Positions 9,786 through 19,383 are shown, numbered from the stretch's first letter. The stretch: DNA of 64,000 nt from Hydrogenophaga sp. IBVHS1 (GCF_002127265.1 NZ_NFUU01000001.1:1674001-1738000); one strand, 5' to 3'. Made by a program: numbers and translations. The notes: generated by a model not told the origin, from the letters alone.

Positions 9786-9925
9786 ATGAGGAATCGTTTG
9801 AAAGCTACCGCGCGGCGCCCGTTCCGGCATAGCGCGCATTTGTCACGGAATCACCCCGCAATTGGGCGCATGACACGGTCATTTCTGCCTCTTCACACGC
9901 AACGATTGCCGCTAAACTGCCCAGC

Positions 9926-10297
9926 ATGAGCACCAACCCCTCTCCATCGGCCGCTGCCGCGCGGCCGAGCGTGATCCAGCTCTCCATCAAGGAGAAGGCT
10001 GCGTTGTATGCCGCTTACATCCCCTTGTTTGCCGATGGCGGCATCTTCATTCCCTCGGCGCGTGAATACCGCCTGGGCGATGACGTGTACGTGCTGCTGA
10101 GCCTGCCGGACGACCCGCAGCGCTACCCGGTGGCCGGCAAAGTGGCCTGGGTCACTCCGCCCAAGGCGCAGGGCGCGCGCACCCAGGGCGTGGGCATACG
10201 TTTCCCGGCCGACGAGAAGTCGCGCCAGCTCAAGCTCAAGATCGAGGAAATCCTGGGGTCCAACCTCGGATCGGACAAGGCCACCCAGACCCTCTGA
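9926..10297 (+). CDS. pilZ: PilZ domain protein, type IV pilus assembly
   Basis: 123 aa, full length for PilZ. NPSPSAAAARPSVIQLS is followed by FADGGIFIPSAREYRLGDDVYVLLSLP and GVGIRFPADE, the classic PilZ fold of the Xanthomonas/Pseudomonas PilZ type. This type lacks the RxxxR and D/NxSxxG c-di-GMP-binding motifs, and neither is visible here. It is required for type IV pilus biogenesis through interaction with PilB and FimX in other species. The 140-bp gap from holB holds no other gene I can support. Position after holB is the conserved arrangement. Confidence 0.93.
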   Translation: MSTNPSPSAAAARPSVIQLSIKEKAALYAAYIPLFADGGIFIPSAREYRLGDDVYVLLSLPDDPQRYPVAGKVAWVTPPKAQGARTQGVGIRFPADEKSRQLKLKIEEILGSNLGSDKATQTL

Positions 10298-10321
10298 TCC
10301 GCCCTGGCGGCGGTTTCCGCG

Positions 10322-10361
10322 AAGCCGATGCGGCGCACAATGCGTGTCCCATCGGCTTTTT
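10322..10361 (+). terminator. Rho-independent terminator after pilZ
   Basis: AAGCCGATG (10322-10330) pairs with CATCGGCTT (10350-10358), followed by a short T run (10357-10361). The 19-nt loop itself can form a small inner stem (CGCA/TGCG). It closes the mltG-tmk-holB-pilZ operon and sits immediately before tatD, which must then have its own promoter or depend on read-through. Confidence 0.75.
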
Positions 10362-10379
10362 GCTGCCCATTCGTCACGC

Positions 10380-11201
10380 ATGTTCACCGATTCCCATTGC
10401 CATCTGAGCTTTCCTGAGCTGCGAGAGCAGTTGCCCGTCATCCTCGATGCCATGGCGCAAGCCCAGGTCGAGCGCGCCCTGTGCATCTGCACCACGCTGG
10501 AAGAATTCGAGGACGTTTACCGCCTGGCCCATGACCACCCGCACCTATGGGCCACGGTGGGTGTGCACCCAGACACCGAAGGCCTTCAGGAACCTTCGCT
10601 GGACGACCTGCTGACGAGGGCAGCGCGACCCCGGGTGGTGGGCATTGGCGAAACCGGTCTTGATTACTACCGGCTCGGCGAGCGCAGCGTGGGCGACATG
10701 GCCTGGCAGCGCGAGCGCTACAGAACGCACATCCGCGCCGGTCGCCTGACCGACTTGCCCCTGGTGATCCACACCCGCAGCGCCTCCGACGACACGCTGG
10801 CGATCCTGCGGGAAGAGGGGGGTCTGGGCTCTTCCGCGTCGTCAGCCACCGCAGATGGTGCTCCCTCCCGGGGCGTGTTCCATTGCTTCACGGAAACGCT
10901 GGCCGTGGCGCGCGCGGCGCTGGACCTCGGCTTCTACATTTCGTTCTCCGGCATCCTGACCTTCCGGAACGCGGCGGACCTGCGCGAAGTGGCGCAGTTC
11001 GTGCCGCTGGATCGCATGCTGATTGAAACCGACAGCCCTTATCTGGCGCCTGTGCCGCACCGCGGAAAGACCAATTCTCCCGCCCTGGTGCCTTGGGTGG
11101 CCCGACAGATCGCCGAGCTCCGTGGGCTTGAAGTGGAGGCCGTGGCAGACGCCACAAGCCGCAATTTCGAGCGGCTTTTCAGCCGTGTGCTTACCCCATG
11201 A
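10380..11201 (+). CDS. tatD: TatD-family metal-dependent DNase
   Basis: 273 aa. MFTDSHCHL gives the first metal-binding His pair, GIGETGLDYY the Glu, LPLVIHTRSA and GVFHCFTE the following His residues, and IETDSPYLAP the last Asp. TatD enzymes are 3'-5' exonucleases or D-aminoacyl-tRNA deacylases depending on subgroup. Between the IHTR and FHCF motifs the protein has a Ser/Ala-rich insertion (about residues 145-158) that looks like a surface loop. ATG at 10380 is directly before the metal motif. Confidence 0.93.
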   Translation: MFTDSHCHLSFPELREQLPVILDAMAQAQVERALCICTTLEEFEDVYRLAHDHPHLWATVGVHPDTEGLQEPSLDDLLTRAARPRVVGIGETGLDYYRLGERSVGDMAWQRERYRTHIRAGRLTDLPLVIHTRSASDDTLAILREEGGLGSSASSATADGAPSRGVFHCFTETLAVARAALDLGFYISFSGILTFRNAADLREVAQFVPLDRMLIETDSPYLAPVPHRGKTNSPALVPWVARQIAELRGLEVEAVADATSRNFERLFSRVLTP

Positions 11202-11236
11202 AATCCTGACAAAATCTAAAGTTACACATTAGATAT

Positions 11237-11908
11237 ATGAAAAAACGCATTGTTTTAAAAGGTATCGTATTGGCGGGTGCCTTCTTGACAGGCCCCGTTT
11301 TGGCGAGCTCGTTCGATGACTTTTTCGCCGCCATCAAACGCGACGACGTCAGCGCCGTGCAGAACCTGGCCCGACGTGGCTTTGACCTGAACACCCGCAA
11401 TGTGGCCGGCGAGCACCCTCTGTATCTGGCGCTGCGCGATGACGCACCCGCAGTCGCCGACTTTCTGGTCGGGCAAAGCAAAGTGGATGTGAACGCTGTC
11501 TCTGAAAAAGGTGAAACGCCGCTGATGATGGCCGCGCTCAAGGGCCGCCTGGCCTTGGCCCGCCGCCTTATCGATCGAAAGGCCGAGGTCAACAAGACCG
11601 GCTGGACACCGTTGCATTACGCCGCCACCCACGCGGGGGAGGAAAGCCCGGCCATGGTGCGGCTGCTGCTGGAGAACCATGCCTACATCGACGCCGAGTC
11701 ACCCAACCGGAGCACGCCGCTGATGATGGCGGCCCACTATGGCAACCCGGGCGTGGTCAAGCTGCTGCTGGAAGAGGGCGCCGATCCGCTGCTGAAGAAC
11801 CAGAAGGGCTTGACCGCCATCGACTTCGCCCGGGGTGCCAACCGGGCAGAAGCGGCCGAAATCATCGCCGCCTTCGTGCGGTCAAAGCAGCCTCGTGGTC
11901 GCTGGTAA
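11237..11908 (+). CDS. Secreted or periplasmic ankyrin-repeat protein
   Basis: 223 aa. The N-terminus MKKRIVLKGIVLAGAFLTG then PVLASSF is a clear Sec signal peptide with cleavage near ALA-like VLAS. The rest is about five ankyrin repeats, with consensus cores GETPLMMAALKG, GWTPLHYAATH, RSTPLMMAAHYG and GLTAIDFARG. Ankyrin repeats mediate protein binding; no enzyme domain is attached. The gene follows tatD after an AT-rich 35-bp gap (ATTAGATATATG) that may serve as its promoter. A conserved neighbour of tatD in Comamonadaceae by memory, but that would need a search. Confidence 0.88.
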   Translation: MKKRIVLKGIVLAGAFLTGPVLASSFDDFFAAIKRDDVSAVQNLARRGFDLNTRNVAGEHPLYLALRDDAPAVADFLVGQSKVDVNAVSEKGETPLMMAALKGRLALARRLIDRKAEVNKTGWTPLHYAATHAGEESPAMVRLLLENHAYIDAESPNRSTPLMMAAHYGNPGVVKLLLEEGADPLLKNQKGLTAIDFARGANRAEAAEIIAAFVRSKQPRGRW

Positions 11909-12045
11909 TACCTTTCAATCATTCAAACATTGCTCAAATCGGAGCTGAACGCCCGTTTCGGGGTCACGAGTAGGTGTAATCCACATTGGTTCAGCCAAAG
12001 CGACGCATCAAAATCGCCCCGATACCCACAAATAGAGGAGACGCT

Positions 12046-12534
12046 GTGAAGCTCGCCAGTCAGAAGGACTTCTTTTCAGGACTCATGTTCACCATCGTCG
12101 GCATCTCTTTTGCCGTCGGTGCCACCAGTTTTACGGTCGGTACGGCTTCCCGAATGGGGCCGGGCTACTTCCCGCTGTTGCTGGGCATTCTGCTCGCCGT
12201 ACTGGGCCTGCTGATCACGGTGATTTCGTTCCGCAGCAAAGCCCCCGATGGTGACCCGATCGGAGCCTTCGCCTGGCGCCCTCTGGGGTACATCCTGGGT
12301 GCCAACCTGGCGTTTGGCGCCTTGCTGGTGGGCTTGCCCTCCCTGGGCCTGCCGGCCATGGGCCTGATTGTTGCGATCTACGCACTGGTGATCATCGCGG
12401 GTATGGCCCGCCCCAAGCACAGCTTCAAGGAGTCGGTGATTCTCGCGACGATTCTGGCCGTTGGGAGCTATGGCGGTTTCGTCTATTTGCTCAACCTGCA
12501 GTTCCCCGTGTGGCCTGCCTTCCTTCAATCCTGA
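12046..12534 (+). CDS. tctB: Tripartite tricarboxylate transporter, small membrane subunit TctB
   Basis: 162 aa with four predicted membrane helices. The GTG at 12046 is preceded by GAGGAG, a strong ribosome site, and gives MKLASQKDFFSG; longer frames upstream lack any such site. ASRMGPGYFPLLLG is the TctB family signature. TctB is the poorly conserved small subunit that pairs with TctA in the inner membrane. It lies 20 bp upstream of tctA. Confidence 0.93.
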   Translation: MKLASQKDFFSGLMFTIVGISFAVGATSFTVGTASRMGPGYFPLLLGILLAVLGLLITVISFRSKAPDGDPIGAFAWRPLGYILGANLAFGALLVGLPSLGLPAMGLIVAIYALVIIAGMARPKHSFKESVILATILAVGSYGGFVYLLNLQFPVWPAFLQS

Positions 12535-12554
12535 TTCCCTAGGCAGCACACATC

Positions 12555-14069
12555 ATGATGGATCTCTACGACCACCTGGCGCTGGGCTTCGGCGTCGCCT
12601 TCACCTTCCAGAACCTGATCTACGCCTTCATTGGCTGCCTGCTGGGCACGCTGATCGGGGTGCTGCCCGGCATTGGCCCGCTGGCCACCATTGCCATGCT
12701 GCTGCCAGCCACCTACGGGCTTCCGCCCGTGGCCGCGCTCATCATGCTTTCCGGCATTTACTACGGCGCGCAGTACGGCGGGTCCACCACCGCCATTCTG
12801 GTCAACCTGCCGGGTGAATCTTCTTCGGTGGTGACCGTGATCGACGGCCACCAGATGGCGCGCAAGGGCAGGGCGGGGCCTGCCCTGTCGGCCGCTGCGC
12901 TGGGCTCGTTCTTCGCGGGTTGCGTGGGCACGTTGGTGCTGGCCGCCTTTGCGCCTCCGCTGACCGAGGTGGCGCTGAGCTTTGGCCCGGCCGAATACTT
13001 CGCCCTCATGGTGCTGGGCCTCATTGGCGCAGTGGTGCTGGCATCGGGCTCCCTGATCAAGGCGCTCGCCATGATCGTGCTCGGCCTGCTCATCGGCCTG
13101 GTGGGTACCGACGTGAACTCCGGCGTGGCGCGATTCAGCTTCGACATCCCCGAACTCACCGACGGCATCAGCTTCGTGGTGATCGCCATGGGCATCTTCG
13201 GCTACGGTGAGATCATCAGCAACCTGTCACAAGACGAAGAAAAACGGGAAGTTTTCGTCGGCAAGGTGAAGGGTCTGATGCCCACCGCAGAAGACTTCAA
13301 GCGCATGGCGCCCGCGGTGCTGCGTGGCACGGCACTGGGCTCGGTGCTGGGCATCCTGCCCGGCGGCGGCGCATTGCTGTCGTCGTTCGCGGCCTACACC
13401 ATCGAAAAGAAAACCAAGCTCAAGCCCGGCGAAGTGCCGTTTGGCCAGGGCAACATCCGCGGCGTGGCTGCCCCCGAGGCGGCCAACAACGCCGGCTCGC
13501 AAACCTCGTTCATCCCGTTGCTCACCCTGGGCATTCCGCCCAACGCCGTGATGGCGCTGATGGTGGGTGCCATGACGATCCACAACATCCAGCCCGGCCC
13601 GCAGGTGATGACCGCGAATCCGGAGCTGTTCTGGGGCCTCATTGCCTCGATGTGGATTGGCAACCTGATGCTGGTGATCCTGAACCTGCCGCTCATTGGC
13701 CTCTGGGTCAAGCTGCTCACGGTGCCTTACCGCTGGCTGTTCCCGGCCATCGTGCTGTTCTGCGCCATTGGCGTGTATTCGACCAACAACAACAGCTTCG
13801 ACATCTGGATGGTCGCGCTGTTCGGCTTCATCGGCTACCTCTTCATCAAGCTGGGCTGCGAGCCGGCGCCCCTGCTGCTAGGCCTCATCCTGGGCCCGAT
13901 GATGGAGGAATACCTGCGTCGCGCCATGCTCATCTCCCGTGGCGACTGGTCGGTGTTCGTCACGCGCCCGATCTCGGCCTCTTTGCTTGCCGCAGCGGTG
14001 GTGCTGTTGATCATCGTGCTGCTGCCCTCGATCAAGAAGAAGCGCGAAGAAGCCTTCGTCGAAGAGTGA
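12555..14069 (+). CDS. tctA: Tripartite tricarboxylate transporter, large permease subunit TctA
   Basis: 504 aa, about 12 membrane helices. GVLPGIGPLATIAMLLP and YYGAQYGGSTTAILVNLPGE are the first conserved blocks, and the second half repeats the pattern (GILPGGGALLSSF, PEAANNAGSQTSFIPLLTLGIP), showing the internal duplication typical of TctA. It imports a carboxylate driven by an ion gradient and handed over by a periplasmic TctC binding protein. No tctC is next to it, so the binding protein must be supplied from elsewhere in the genome. Confidence 0.95.
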   Translation: MMDLYDHLALGFGVAFTFQNLIYAFIGCLLGTLIGVLPGIGPLATIAMLLPATYGLPPVAALIMLSGIYYGAQYGGSTTAILVNLPGESSSVVTVIDGHQMARKGRAGPALSAAALGSFFAGCVGTLVLAAFAPPLTEVALSFGPAEYFALMVLGLIGAVVLASGSLIKALAMIVLGLLIGLVGTDVNSGVARFSFDIPELTDGISFVVIAMGIFGYGEIISNLSQDEEKREVFVGKVKGLMPTAEDFKRMAPAVLRGTALGSVLGILPGGGALLSSFAAYTIEKKTKLKPGEVPFGQGNIRGVAAPEAANNAGSQTSFIPLLTLGIPPNAVMALMVGAMTIHNIQPGPQVMTANPELFWGLIASMWIGNLMLVILNLPLIGLWVKLLTVPYRWLFPAIVLFCAIGVYSTNNNSFDIWMVALFGFIGYLFIKLGCEPAPLLLGLILGPMMEEYLRRAMLISRGDWSVFVTRPISASLLAAAVVLLIIVLLPSIKKKREEAFVEE

Positions 14070-14093
14070 AAAAGGGGCCTCAGGCCCCTTTTT
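14069..14093. terminator. Bidirectional Rho-independent terminator
   Basis: An 11-bp stem (AAAAAGGGGCC / GGCCCCTTTTT) with a 3-nt loop lies between the convergent tctA and short-chain dehydrogenase genes. A runs on one side and T runs on the other make it work in both directions. It overlaps the last base of the tctA stop codon. Confidence 0.85.
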
Positions 14094-14858
14094 CTATCCT
14101 CTGCCCACAAAGGGCATCTGACTGGCCATCACGGTCATGTTCAGCACATTGGTCGACAACGGCAACCCGGCCATGTAGCGCACCGCCTGCGCAACGTGCT
14201 CGACATCCATCATCGGCTCGGTGGCCATGGTGCCGTTGGCCTGCCGCACGCCTTGAGTCATGCGCGCGGACAACTCGGTCAGCGCGTTGCCGATATCCAC
14301 CTGGCTGCACACAATGTTGAAGTCCCGACCATCCAGGGCGATGGTTTTGGTGAGGCCCAGCACAGCATGCTTGCTCGCGGTGTACGGGCTGCTGAAGGGG
14401 CGGGGCGTGTGGGCCGAAATGGACCCGTTGTTGATGATGCGTCCGCCTTGTGGCGTCTGTCGGCGCATCAGCCCGAAGGCGGCGCGCGCGCACAGAAATA
14501 CGCCAGTGACGTTGGTGTCGATCACATCTTTCCAGCGCTCCACCGGAAGTTCGTCCATGGGTACTGCCGGGGCATTGACGCCGGCATTGTTGAACAGCAG
14601 GTCCAGTCGGCCGAAGCGCCTCTCGATGTTGTCAAAAAGCGCCTGCACGCTTTGGGCGTCGCGCACATCTGCGGGGATGGCCAGCGCATGTTGTCCTGCC
14701 GCTGCTGCGGCTTCCGCCACCGCAGCCAGAGGTTCGGCGCGACGGCCCGTGAGCACAACCTGAAATCCGTCCTTCAACAAGCCGAGCGCGACAGCTCGAC
14801 CGATCCCGGTGCCTGCGCCAGTGACCAATGCGATTCTTGGAAGTGCTGCTGAAGCCAT
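14094..14858 (-). CDS. Short-chain dehydrogenase/reductase (SDR)
   Basis: 254 aa, classical SDR length. [10 protein letters not shown] (TGxxxGIG, residues about 14-21) binds NAD(P); NNAG is at about residue 90; the catalytic Ser lies in NNGSISAHT and Tyr-Lys in SPYTASKHA. Arg41-Arg42 after strand 2 (TGRRAEP) favours NADPH, which is an inference. It ends with MPFVGRG, without a recognisable substrate signature. It is transcribed alone, convergent with tctA. Confidence 0.93.
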   Translation of the reverse strand: MASAALPRIALVTGAGTGIGRAVALGLLKDGFQVVLTGRRAEPLAAVAEAAAAAGQHALAIPADVRDAQSVQALFDNIERRFGRLDLLFNNAGVNAPAVPMDELPVERWKDVIDTNVTGVFLCARAAFGLMRRQTPQGGRIINNGSISAHTPRPFSSPYTASKHAVLGLTKTIALDGRDFNIVCSQVDIGNALTELSARMTQGVRQANGTMATEPMMDVEHVAQAVRYMAGLPLSTNVLNMTVMASQMPFVGRG

Positions 14859-15134
14859 GTTGCTGCCTTGTAGGTTGATGAAGTTGGTGCCGATGGTAGT
14901 GGCGGATGGATGCGAGGACGTTATGGCTTGAGATTCTACGATGTATATTATGTTAAGTTTAAGAACTGTAGACGATGGGCCTGGAACTTGCTGCCTCGTC
15001 CCTGTCCCCTGGGCAACTCTTACAGGGCAAACACCTGCTTCCGGAGAACAAGCACTTCATTGCCCTGCACCTACAATCCATCGCCTGCTCACAACCATTT
15101 GGCCGGCCTCGAGGCTGGTCGCTGAAAGACGCAC

Positions 15135-15977
15135 ATGAAACATCTTCTTTTGACCCTCAGCCTGATCGGCGCCGCAACGCTGGTGGCTTGCGGCAAAACC
15201 GAAACGCCGGCACCTGTGGCTGCTCCCGCACCCGCAGCGGCGCCTGCCGCCGCGCCGGCACCTGCAGAAATGCCCGAACTCAAGGTTGCCATCGACCCCA
15301 CCTACGAGCCGTTCACCTTCAAGACCGCCGATGGCAAGCCCACCGGTTTCGACGTCGACATCGCCGAGGCGCTGTGCAATGAGATCAAGCGCAAGTGCAC
15401 GTATGTCGAACAAGTCTGGGACAGCATGATCCCCGGCCTGCAGGCCAAAAAATACGATGTCATCGTCAGCTCGATGTCCATCACCGAAGAACGCCAGCAA
15501 GTGGTGGATTTCACCGACAAATACTATTTCACGCCCAGCCGCATCGTCGTGAAAACCGGCACGCCCTTTACCGATCTGGCCTCGCTCAAAGGCAAGAAGA
15601 TCGGCGTGCTGAAGGGCAGTACCCAGGAGAAATACGCCATGGGTGAGCTCAAGCCCGCGGGTGCCAGCATCGTTCCCTACGAAGCCCAGGACCAGGTCTA
15701 TCTGGACATCAAGTCGGGCCGTCTGGACGGCACGGTGGCTGATCAGGTGGAAGTCAACGGCGGCTTTCTGAGCAAGCCCGAAGGGGCCGGGTACGGCTTC
15801 GTGGGCCCGGTGCTCAACGAAACCAAGTACTTCGGTACTGGCGTGGGCGTGGCGCTGCGCAAGGAAGACACGGCGCTGAAGGATCAGCTGAACACCGCCA
15901 TCAAGGCCATTCGTGGCAATGGCGTCTATGAGACAGTGAGCAAGAAGTACTTCGACTTCGACGTCTACGGCAACTAA
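15135..15977 (+). CDS. aotJ: Arginine/ornithine-type ABC transporter substrate-binding lipoprotein (AotJ-like)
   Basis: 280 aa. A lipoprotein signal peptide ends in LVACGK, so the mature protein starts at Cys20 and is membrane-anchored. A Pro/Ala-rich linker (residues 24-44) leads into a family-3 amino-acid-binding domain: LKVAIDPTYEPFTFK, GFDVDIAEALC, VIVSSMSITEERQQVVDFT and YFGTGVGVAL. The SBP family carries HisJ/ArgT/AotJ; the pattern of five genes J-Q-M-O-P below matches the aot operon of Pseudomonas aeruginosa, which imports arginine and ornithine. Specificity here is inferred from order, not shown. Confidence 0.87.
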   Translation: MKHLLLTLSLIGAATLVACGKTETPAPVAAPAPAAAPAAAPAPAEMPELKVAIDPTYEPFTFKTADGKPTGFDVDIAEALCNEIKRKCTYVEQVWDSMIPGLQAKKYDVIVSSMSITEERQQVVDFTDKYYFTPSRIVVKTGTPFTDLASLKGKKIGVLKGSTQEKYAMGELKPAGASIVPYEAQDQVYLDIKSGRLDGTVADQVEVNGGFLSKPEGAGYGFVGPVLNETKYFGTGVGVALRKEDTALKDQLNTAIKAIRGNGVYETVSKKYFDFDVYGN

Positions 15978-15989
15978 AAGCCCGGCGCC

Positions 15990-16676
15990 TTGACCGGCTA
16001 CCACGCCTCGATCCTGCAAGGCGCCCTCCTCACGGTGGGCGTCTCGCTGGCTGCGCTGGTGGTGGCCATTCTGCTCGGGCTGCTGGGCGCGAGCGCCAAG
16101 CTCTCAGGCCGTCCCATTCTCGTGGGGCTGGCCACGGCGTACACCACCCTGGTGCGGGGCATCCCTGAACTGGTGCTGATGCTGCTGATCTTCTACGGCG
16201 GCACGATTGGCCTGAACAAGCTGCTCGAGGCCATGGGCAGCCGTGCTTCGGTGGACATCAACCCGTTCCTGGCGGGCATGCTCACCATCGGCTTTATCTA
16301 CGGCGCCTACATGACGGAGACCTTCCGGGGCGCCATCCTTTCGATTCCCAAGGGCCAGATGGAAGCCGGTTGGGCGTTCGGCATGAGCCCGTTGCGCACT
16401 TTCCTGCGCATCACCGCACCGCAGATGGTGCGCTACGCCCTGCCCGGCTTCACCAACAACTGGCTGGTGCTGATCAAGGCCACGGCGCTGGTGAGCCTGA
16501 TCGGCCTGCACGAGATGACGTATCTCGCCAAGCAGGCCAGTGCGGCCACGCGTGAGCCGTTCACGTATTTTCTTTTTGCGGCCGCACTGTTCCTGATCTA
16601 CACCACGATCTCGCTGTGGGCCTTGCGCTGGCTGGACCGCCGCTTCAGCATGGGCGTGAAGCGGGCGCGAGCTTGA
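15990..16676 (+). CDS. aotQ: Amino acid ABC transporter permease (AotQ/HisQ-like)
   Basis: 228 aa, about five membrane helices. It starts at TTG (15990), the only in-frame start close to the previous stop, giving MTGYHASILQGALLT; a typical HisQ N-terminus. The EAA loop, which contacts the ATPase, is EAGWAFGMSPLRTFLRI. RGIPELVLMLLIFYG is the other family block. Cotranscribed with aotJ (12 bp gap) and aotM (1 bp gap). Confidence 0.88.
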   Translation: MTGYHASILQGALLTVGVSLAALVVAILLGLLGASAKLSGRPILVGLATAYTTLVRGIPELVLMLLIFYGGTIGLNKLLEAMGSRASVDINPFLAGMLTIGFIYGAYMTETFRGAILSIPKGQMEAGWAFGMSPLRTFLRITAPQMVRYALPGFTNNWLVLIKATALVSLIGLHEMTYLAKQASAATREPFTYFLFAAALFLIYTTISLWALRWLDRRFSMGVKRARA

Positions 16677-16677
16677 C

Positions 16678-17391
16678 ATGAACTGGGAAGTCATCTTCCG
16701 CCCCAGCACACTCGCCATGTATGGCGAGGGGCTGATCACCACGCTGTGGCTTCTGCTGTCGTCGCTTGGCGTGGGTGCGGTGCTGGCGCTGTTGTTTGCC
16801 TTGGCCCTCACCAGCTCCATCGCGCCGTTGCGCTGGCTGGTCGGGGCCTACACCTATGTGATCCGGGGCACGCCGCTGCTCATTCAGCTCTACCTTATTT
16901 ACTACGGCCTGGCCCAGCTTGACTGGATCCAGGCGCGCTGGAACGACATCTGGCCGTGGACGCATTTCAAGGAGCCCTTCTTCTGCGCCCTGCTGGCTTT
17001 CAGCCTTAACACCGCCGGCTACACGGCCGAGATGATTGCCGGCGCCATCCGGGATACCGCGCCGGGCGAGATCGAGGCCGCACAAGCGATGGGCATGAGC
17101 CGCAGCCTGGCGCTGCGCCGCATCGTGCTGCCGAGTGCGCTGCGGCGCACTTTGCCGGCCTACAGCAACGAGGTGGTGATGATGCTGCACGCCACCAGCC
17201 TGGCCAGCACCGTGCCGGCGATGCTGGATGTGACGGCTGCGGCCAGCCGCATCTACTCAGACTTTTACCTACCGTTTGAAGCCTACTTGTTCGCGGCGGG
17301 GATTTACCTCACCATCACGTTCAGTCTGGTGGGCGCGTTCAAACTGGCCGAACGCCATTTTCTGGCTCACCTCGCGCCGAGAGCGCACTGA
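16678..17391 (+). CDS. aotM: Amino acid ABC transporter permease (AotM/HisM-like)
   Basis: 237 aa with about five helices. VIRGTPLLIQLYLIYYGL and the EAA loop EAAQAMGMSRSLALRRI are conserved features of HisM-type permeases. The start ATG is one base after the aotQ stop, so the two permeases are made together and form the heterodimeric channel. The C-terminus ends in a helix rather than a cytosolic tail. Confidence 0.9.
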   Translation: MNWEVIFRPSTLAMYGEGLITTLWLLLSSLGVGAVLALLFALALTSSIAPLRWLVGAYTYVIRGTPLLIQLYLIYYGLAQLDWIQARWNDIWPWTHFKEPFFCALLAFSLNTAGYTAEMIAGAIRDTAPGEIEAAQAMGMSRSLALRRIVLPSALRRTLPAYSNEVVMMLHATSLASTVPAMLDVTAAASRIYSDFYLPFEAYLFAAGIYLTITFSLVGAFKLAERHFLAHLAPRAH

Positions 17392-17414
17392 ACCGCGAAC
17401 AGGTCCCAAGCGGC

Positions 17415-18554
17415 ATGCAGCGAATCGAACACCCTCTGCCGAGCCCGAGCCTGGGAAGCCAGAAGACCCTGGTGAGCTTCCACTTTGGCTCGCCCGACGC
17501 CAGTCCCAAGGTCTACATACAGGCCAGCCTTCACGCCGAGGAACTGCCCGGCATGCTGGTGGCGCATCACTTGCGTGAACACCTGCAGGCCGCCGAGGCC
17601 GAGGGTCGCATTCGTGGCCAGGTGGTGCTGGTGCCTGTGGCCAACCCCATTGGCCTGGCGCAGCGCCTCGACCACAAGGCCATGGGACGTTTCGAGTTCG
17701 ACACGGCGCAGAACTTCAATCGCCATTACCCGGACCTGGCCGAAGCGGTGCTGGCCGACGCCATGAAGCAGCTCGGGCAGGACGCGCGAGCCAACGTGGC
17801 CACCGTGCGCTCACTGGTGGGCCAATGGCTCAAATCGTGGCAACCTTCCAGCGAGCTTGAAGGCCTGCGCCGGCAATTGCTGAGGCTCTCGCACGACGCC
17901 GATCTGGTGCTTGATCTGCACTGCGACTGCGAGGCGGTGATGCACCTCTACAGCGAAGAAGCCTGCTGGCCACCGCTTGAGCCGCTGGCCCGCCTGCTGG
18001 GCTGCCGAGCCGTGCTGCTGGCGCGCGAATCTGGCGGCGGACCATTTGACGAGCGCCTCTCGGGCCTATGGTGGCAACTGGCAGACCGGCTCAAGGCCGC
18101 TGGCGTGCAGGTGCCCCTGCCGCAGGGGTGCGCCAGCACCACCGTGGAGCTGCGCGGCGAGGCCAACGTTTCTCACGCACTCGCACGGCAGGATGCCCAG
18201 GCTCTGCTCTCTTTCCTGGAACACAGTGGCGTGATCGCCACCGCAACGCTGCCCGCACTGCCGGCCCTGCCCTGCACGCCCACGCCGCTTTCGGGCTCAC
18301 AAACGCTGCATTCACCGGTGCCCGGCGTGCTGGTGTTTCTGGCCGCACCCGGCGCCCGGCTGGCCGTGGGCGATGTGGTGGCCGAGGTGATCGACCCTAC
18401 CGCGCCTGAGCAGGCGCGGGTGCACCCGGTGCGCGCCGAAGTGGCCGGGGTGTTGTACGCCACGGTGCGCGAACGCTACGTGGTCGCTGGGGGCGAGGTG
18501 GGCAAGATCGCCGGCGCCACCCCGTTCCGTTCGGGCAACCTGCTCGGCGCCTGA
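17415..18554 (+). CDS. aotO: Succinylglutamate desuccinylase/aspartoacylase-family protein embedded in transporter operon (AotO-like)
   Basis: 379 aa. The zinc-peptidase-like signature HAEE (His40, Glu43) and a later His in DLHCDCE match the ligands of the AstE/aspartoacylase family, so the metal site looks intact. The C-terminal about 90 residues ([20 protein letters not shown]) look like a biotinyl/lipoyl-like beta domain, as often seen in this family. Its position between permease and ATPase genes reproduces aotO of Pseudomonas, whose function is not settled. It may deacylate an N-acylated amino acid brought in by the transporter. Confidence 0.87.
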   Translation: MQRIEHPLPSPSLGSQKTLVSFHFGSPDASPKVYIQASLHAEELPGMLVAHHLREHLQAAEAEGRIRGQVVLVPVANPIGLAQRLDHKAMGRFEFDTAQNFNRHYPDLAEAVLADAMKQLGQDARANVATVRSLVGQWLKSWQPSSELEGLRRQLLRLSHDADLVLDLHCDCEAVMHLYSEEACWPPLEPLARLLGCRAVLLARESGGGPFDERLSGLWWQLADRLKAAGVQVPLPQGCASTTVELRGEANVSHALARQDAQALLSFLEHSGVIATATLPALPALPCTPTPLSGSQTLHSPVPGVLVFLAAPGARLAVGDVVAEVIDPTAPEQARVHPVRAEVAGVLYATVRERYVVAGGEVGKIAGATPFRSGNLLGA

Positions 18555-18579
18555 ATCCGATTCCAAACTGGCCATCCGC

Positions 18580-19380
18580 ATGACCACCGAAACCCCCACC
18601 CCACGCCCCGACGCTCGTCCCCTGCTGGAGGTGCACGACATCCACAAACGGTTTGGCGACAACGAAGTGCTCAAGGGTGTTTCGCTGCAGGCGCGCGCGG
18701 GCGATGTGATCAGCCTGATTGGCAGCTCGGGTTCGGGCAAGAGTACGCTGCTGCGCTGCATCAACCTGCTGGAGAACCCGAACAGCGGGCGCATTGTGCT
18801 CGGCGGCGAAGAACTGCAGCTCAAGGCCGACCGCCACGGTGAACTGCGCGCCGTGAACGCCGCACAGCTGCAACGCCTGCGCACCAAGCTCGCCATGGTG
18901 TTCCAGCATTTCAACCTCTGGGCCCACATGACGGTGCTGCAGAACATCATCGAGGCGCCGGTGCACGTGCTGGGCATTCCCAAAGACAAGGCCGTGGAAA
19001 CCGCCCGCCGCTACCTGGAACGCGTGGGACTGCGCGGCGTGGAAGACCGCTACCCCTCCCACATGAGTGGAGGCCAGCAGCAGCGTGTGGCGATCGCACG
19101 CGCGCTGTCGGTTGAGCCCGACGTGATGCTGTTCGACGAACCCACCAGCGCGCTCGATCCCGAACTGGTGGGCGAGGTGTTGCGCGTGATGAAGCTGCTG
19201 GCCGAAGAAGGCCGAACCATGGTGGTGGTCACGCACGAGATGGGCTTTGCCCGCGAGGTGTCCTCGCACCTCATCTTCCTGCACAAGGGTTGCATTGAGG
19301 AACAAGGCGTGCCGGCCGAGGTGCTGACCCGCCCCAAGAGCGAGCGTCTTGCCCAGTTCCTTTCGGGCAACCTGAAATGA
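18580..19380 (+). CDS. aotP: Amino acid ABC transporter ATP-binding protein (AotP/HisP-like)
   Basis: 266 aa. Walker [11 protein letters not shown]-loop VFQHFNLW, signature SGGQQQR, Walker [14 protein letters not shown] and the switch His in VVTHEMGF are complete. HisP-type proteins carry the long insertion seen here ([21 protein letters not shown]). It powers the AotJQM importer. The stop codon sits in a small hairpin (CCTGAA 19371-19376 with TTCAGG 19383-19388) shared with the convergent gene; it is too short to be called a terminator with confidence. Confidence 0.92.
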   Translation: MTTETPTPRPDARPLLEVHDIHKRFGDNEVLKGVSLQARAGDVISLIGSSGSGKSTLLRCINLLENPNSGRIVLGGEELQLKADRHGELRAVNAAQLQRLRTKLAMVFQHFNLWAHMTVLQNIIEAPVHVLGIPKDKAVETARRYLERVGLRGVEDRYPSHMSGGQQQRVAIARALSVEPDVMLFDEPTSALDPELVGEVLRVMKLLAEEGRTMVVVTHEMGFAREVSSHLIFLHKGCIEEQGVPAEVLTRPKSERLAQFLSGNLK

Positions 19381-19383
19381 ACT

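Noticed and set aside
14928..14954. TTGAGA with TATATT/TATGTT hexamers upstream of aotJ.
   Set aside because: Spacing is 10 or 15 bases instead of 17; AT-rich only, so no promoter claimed.
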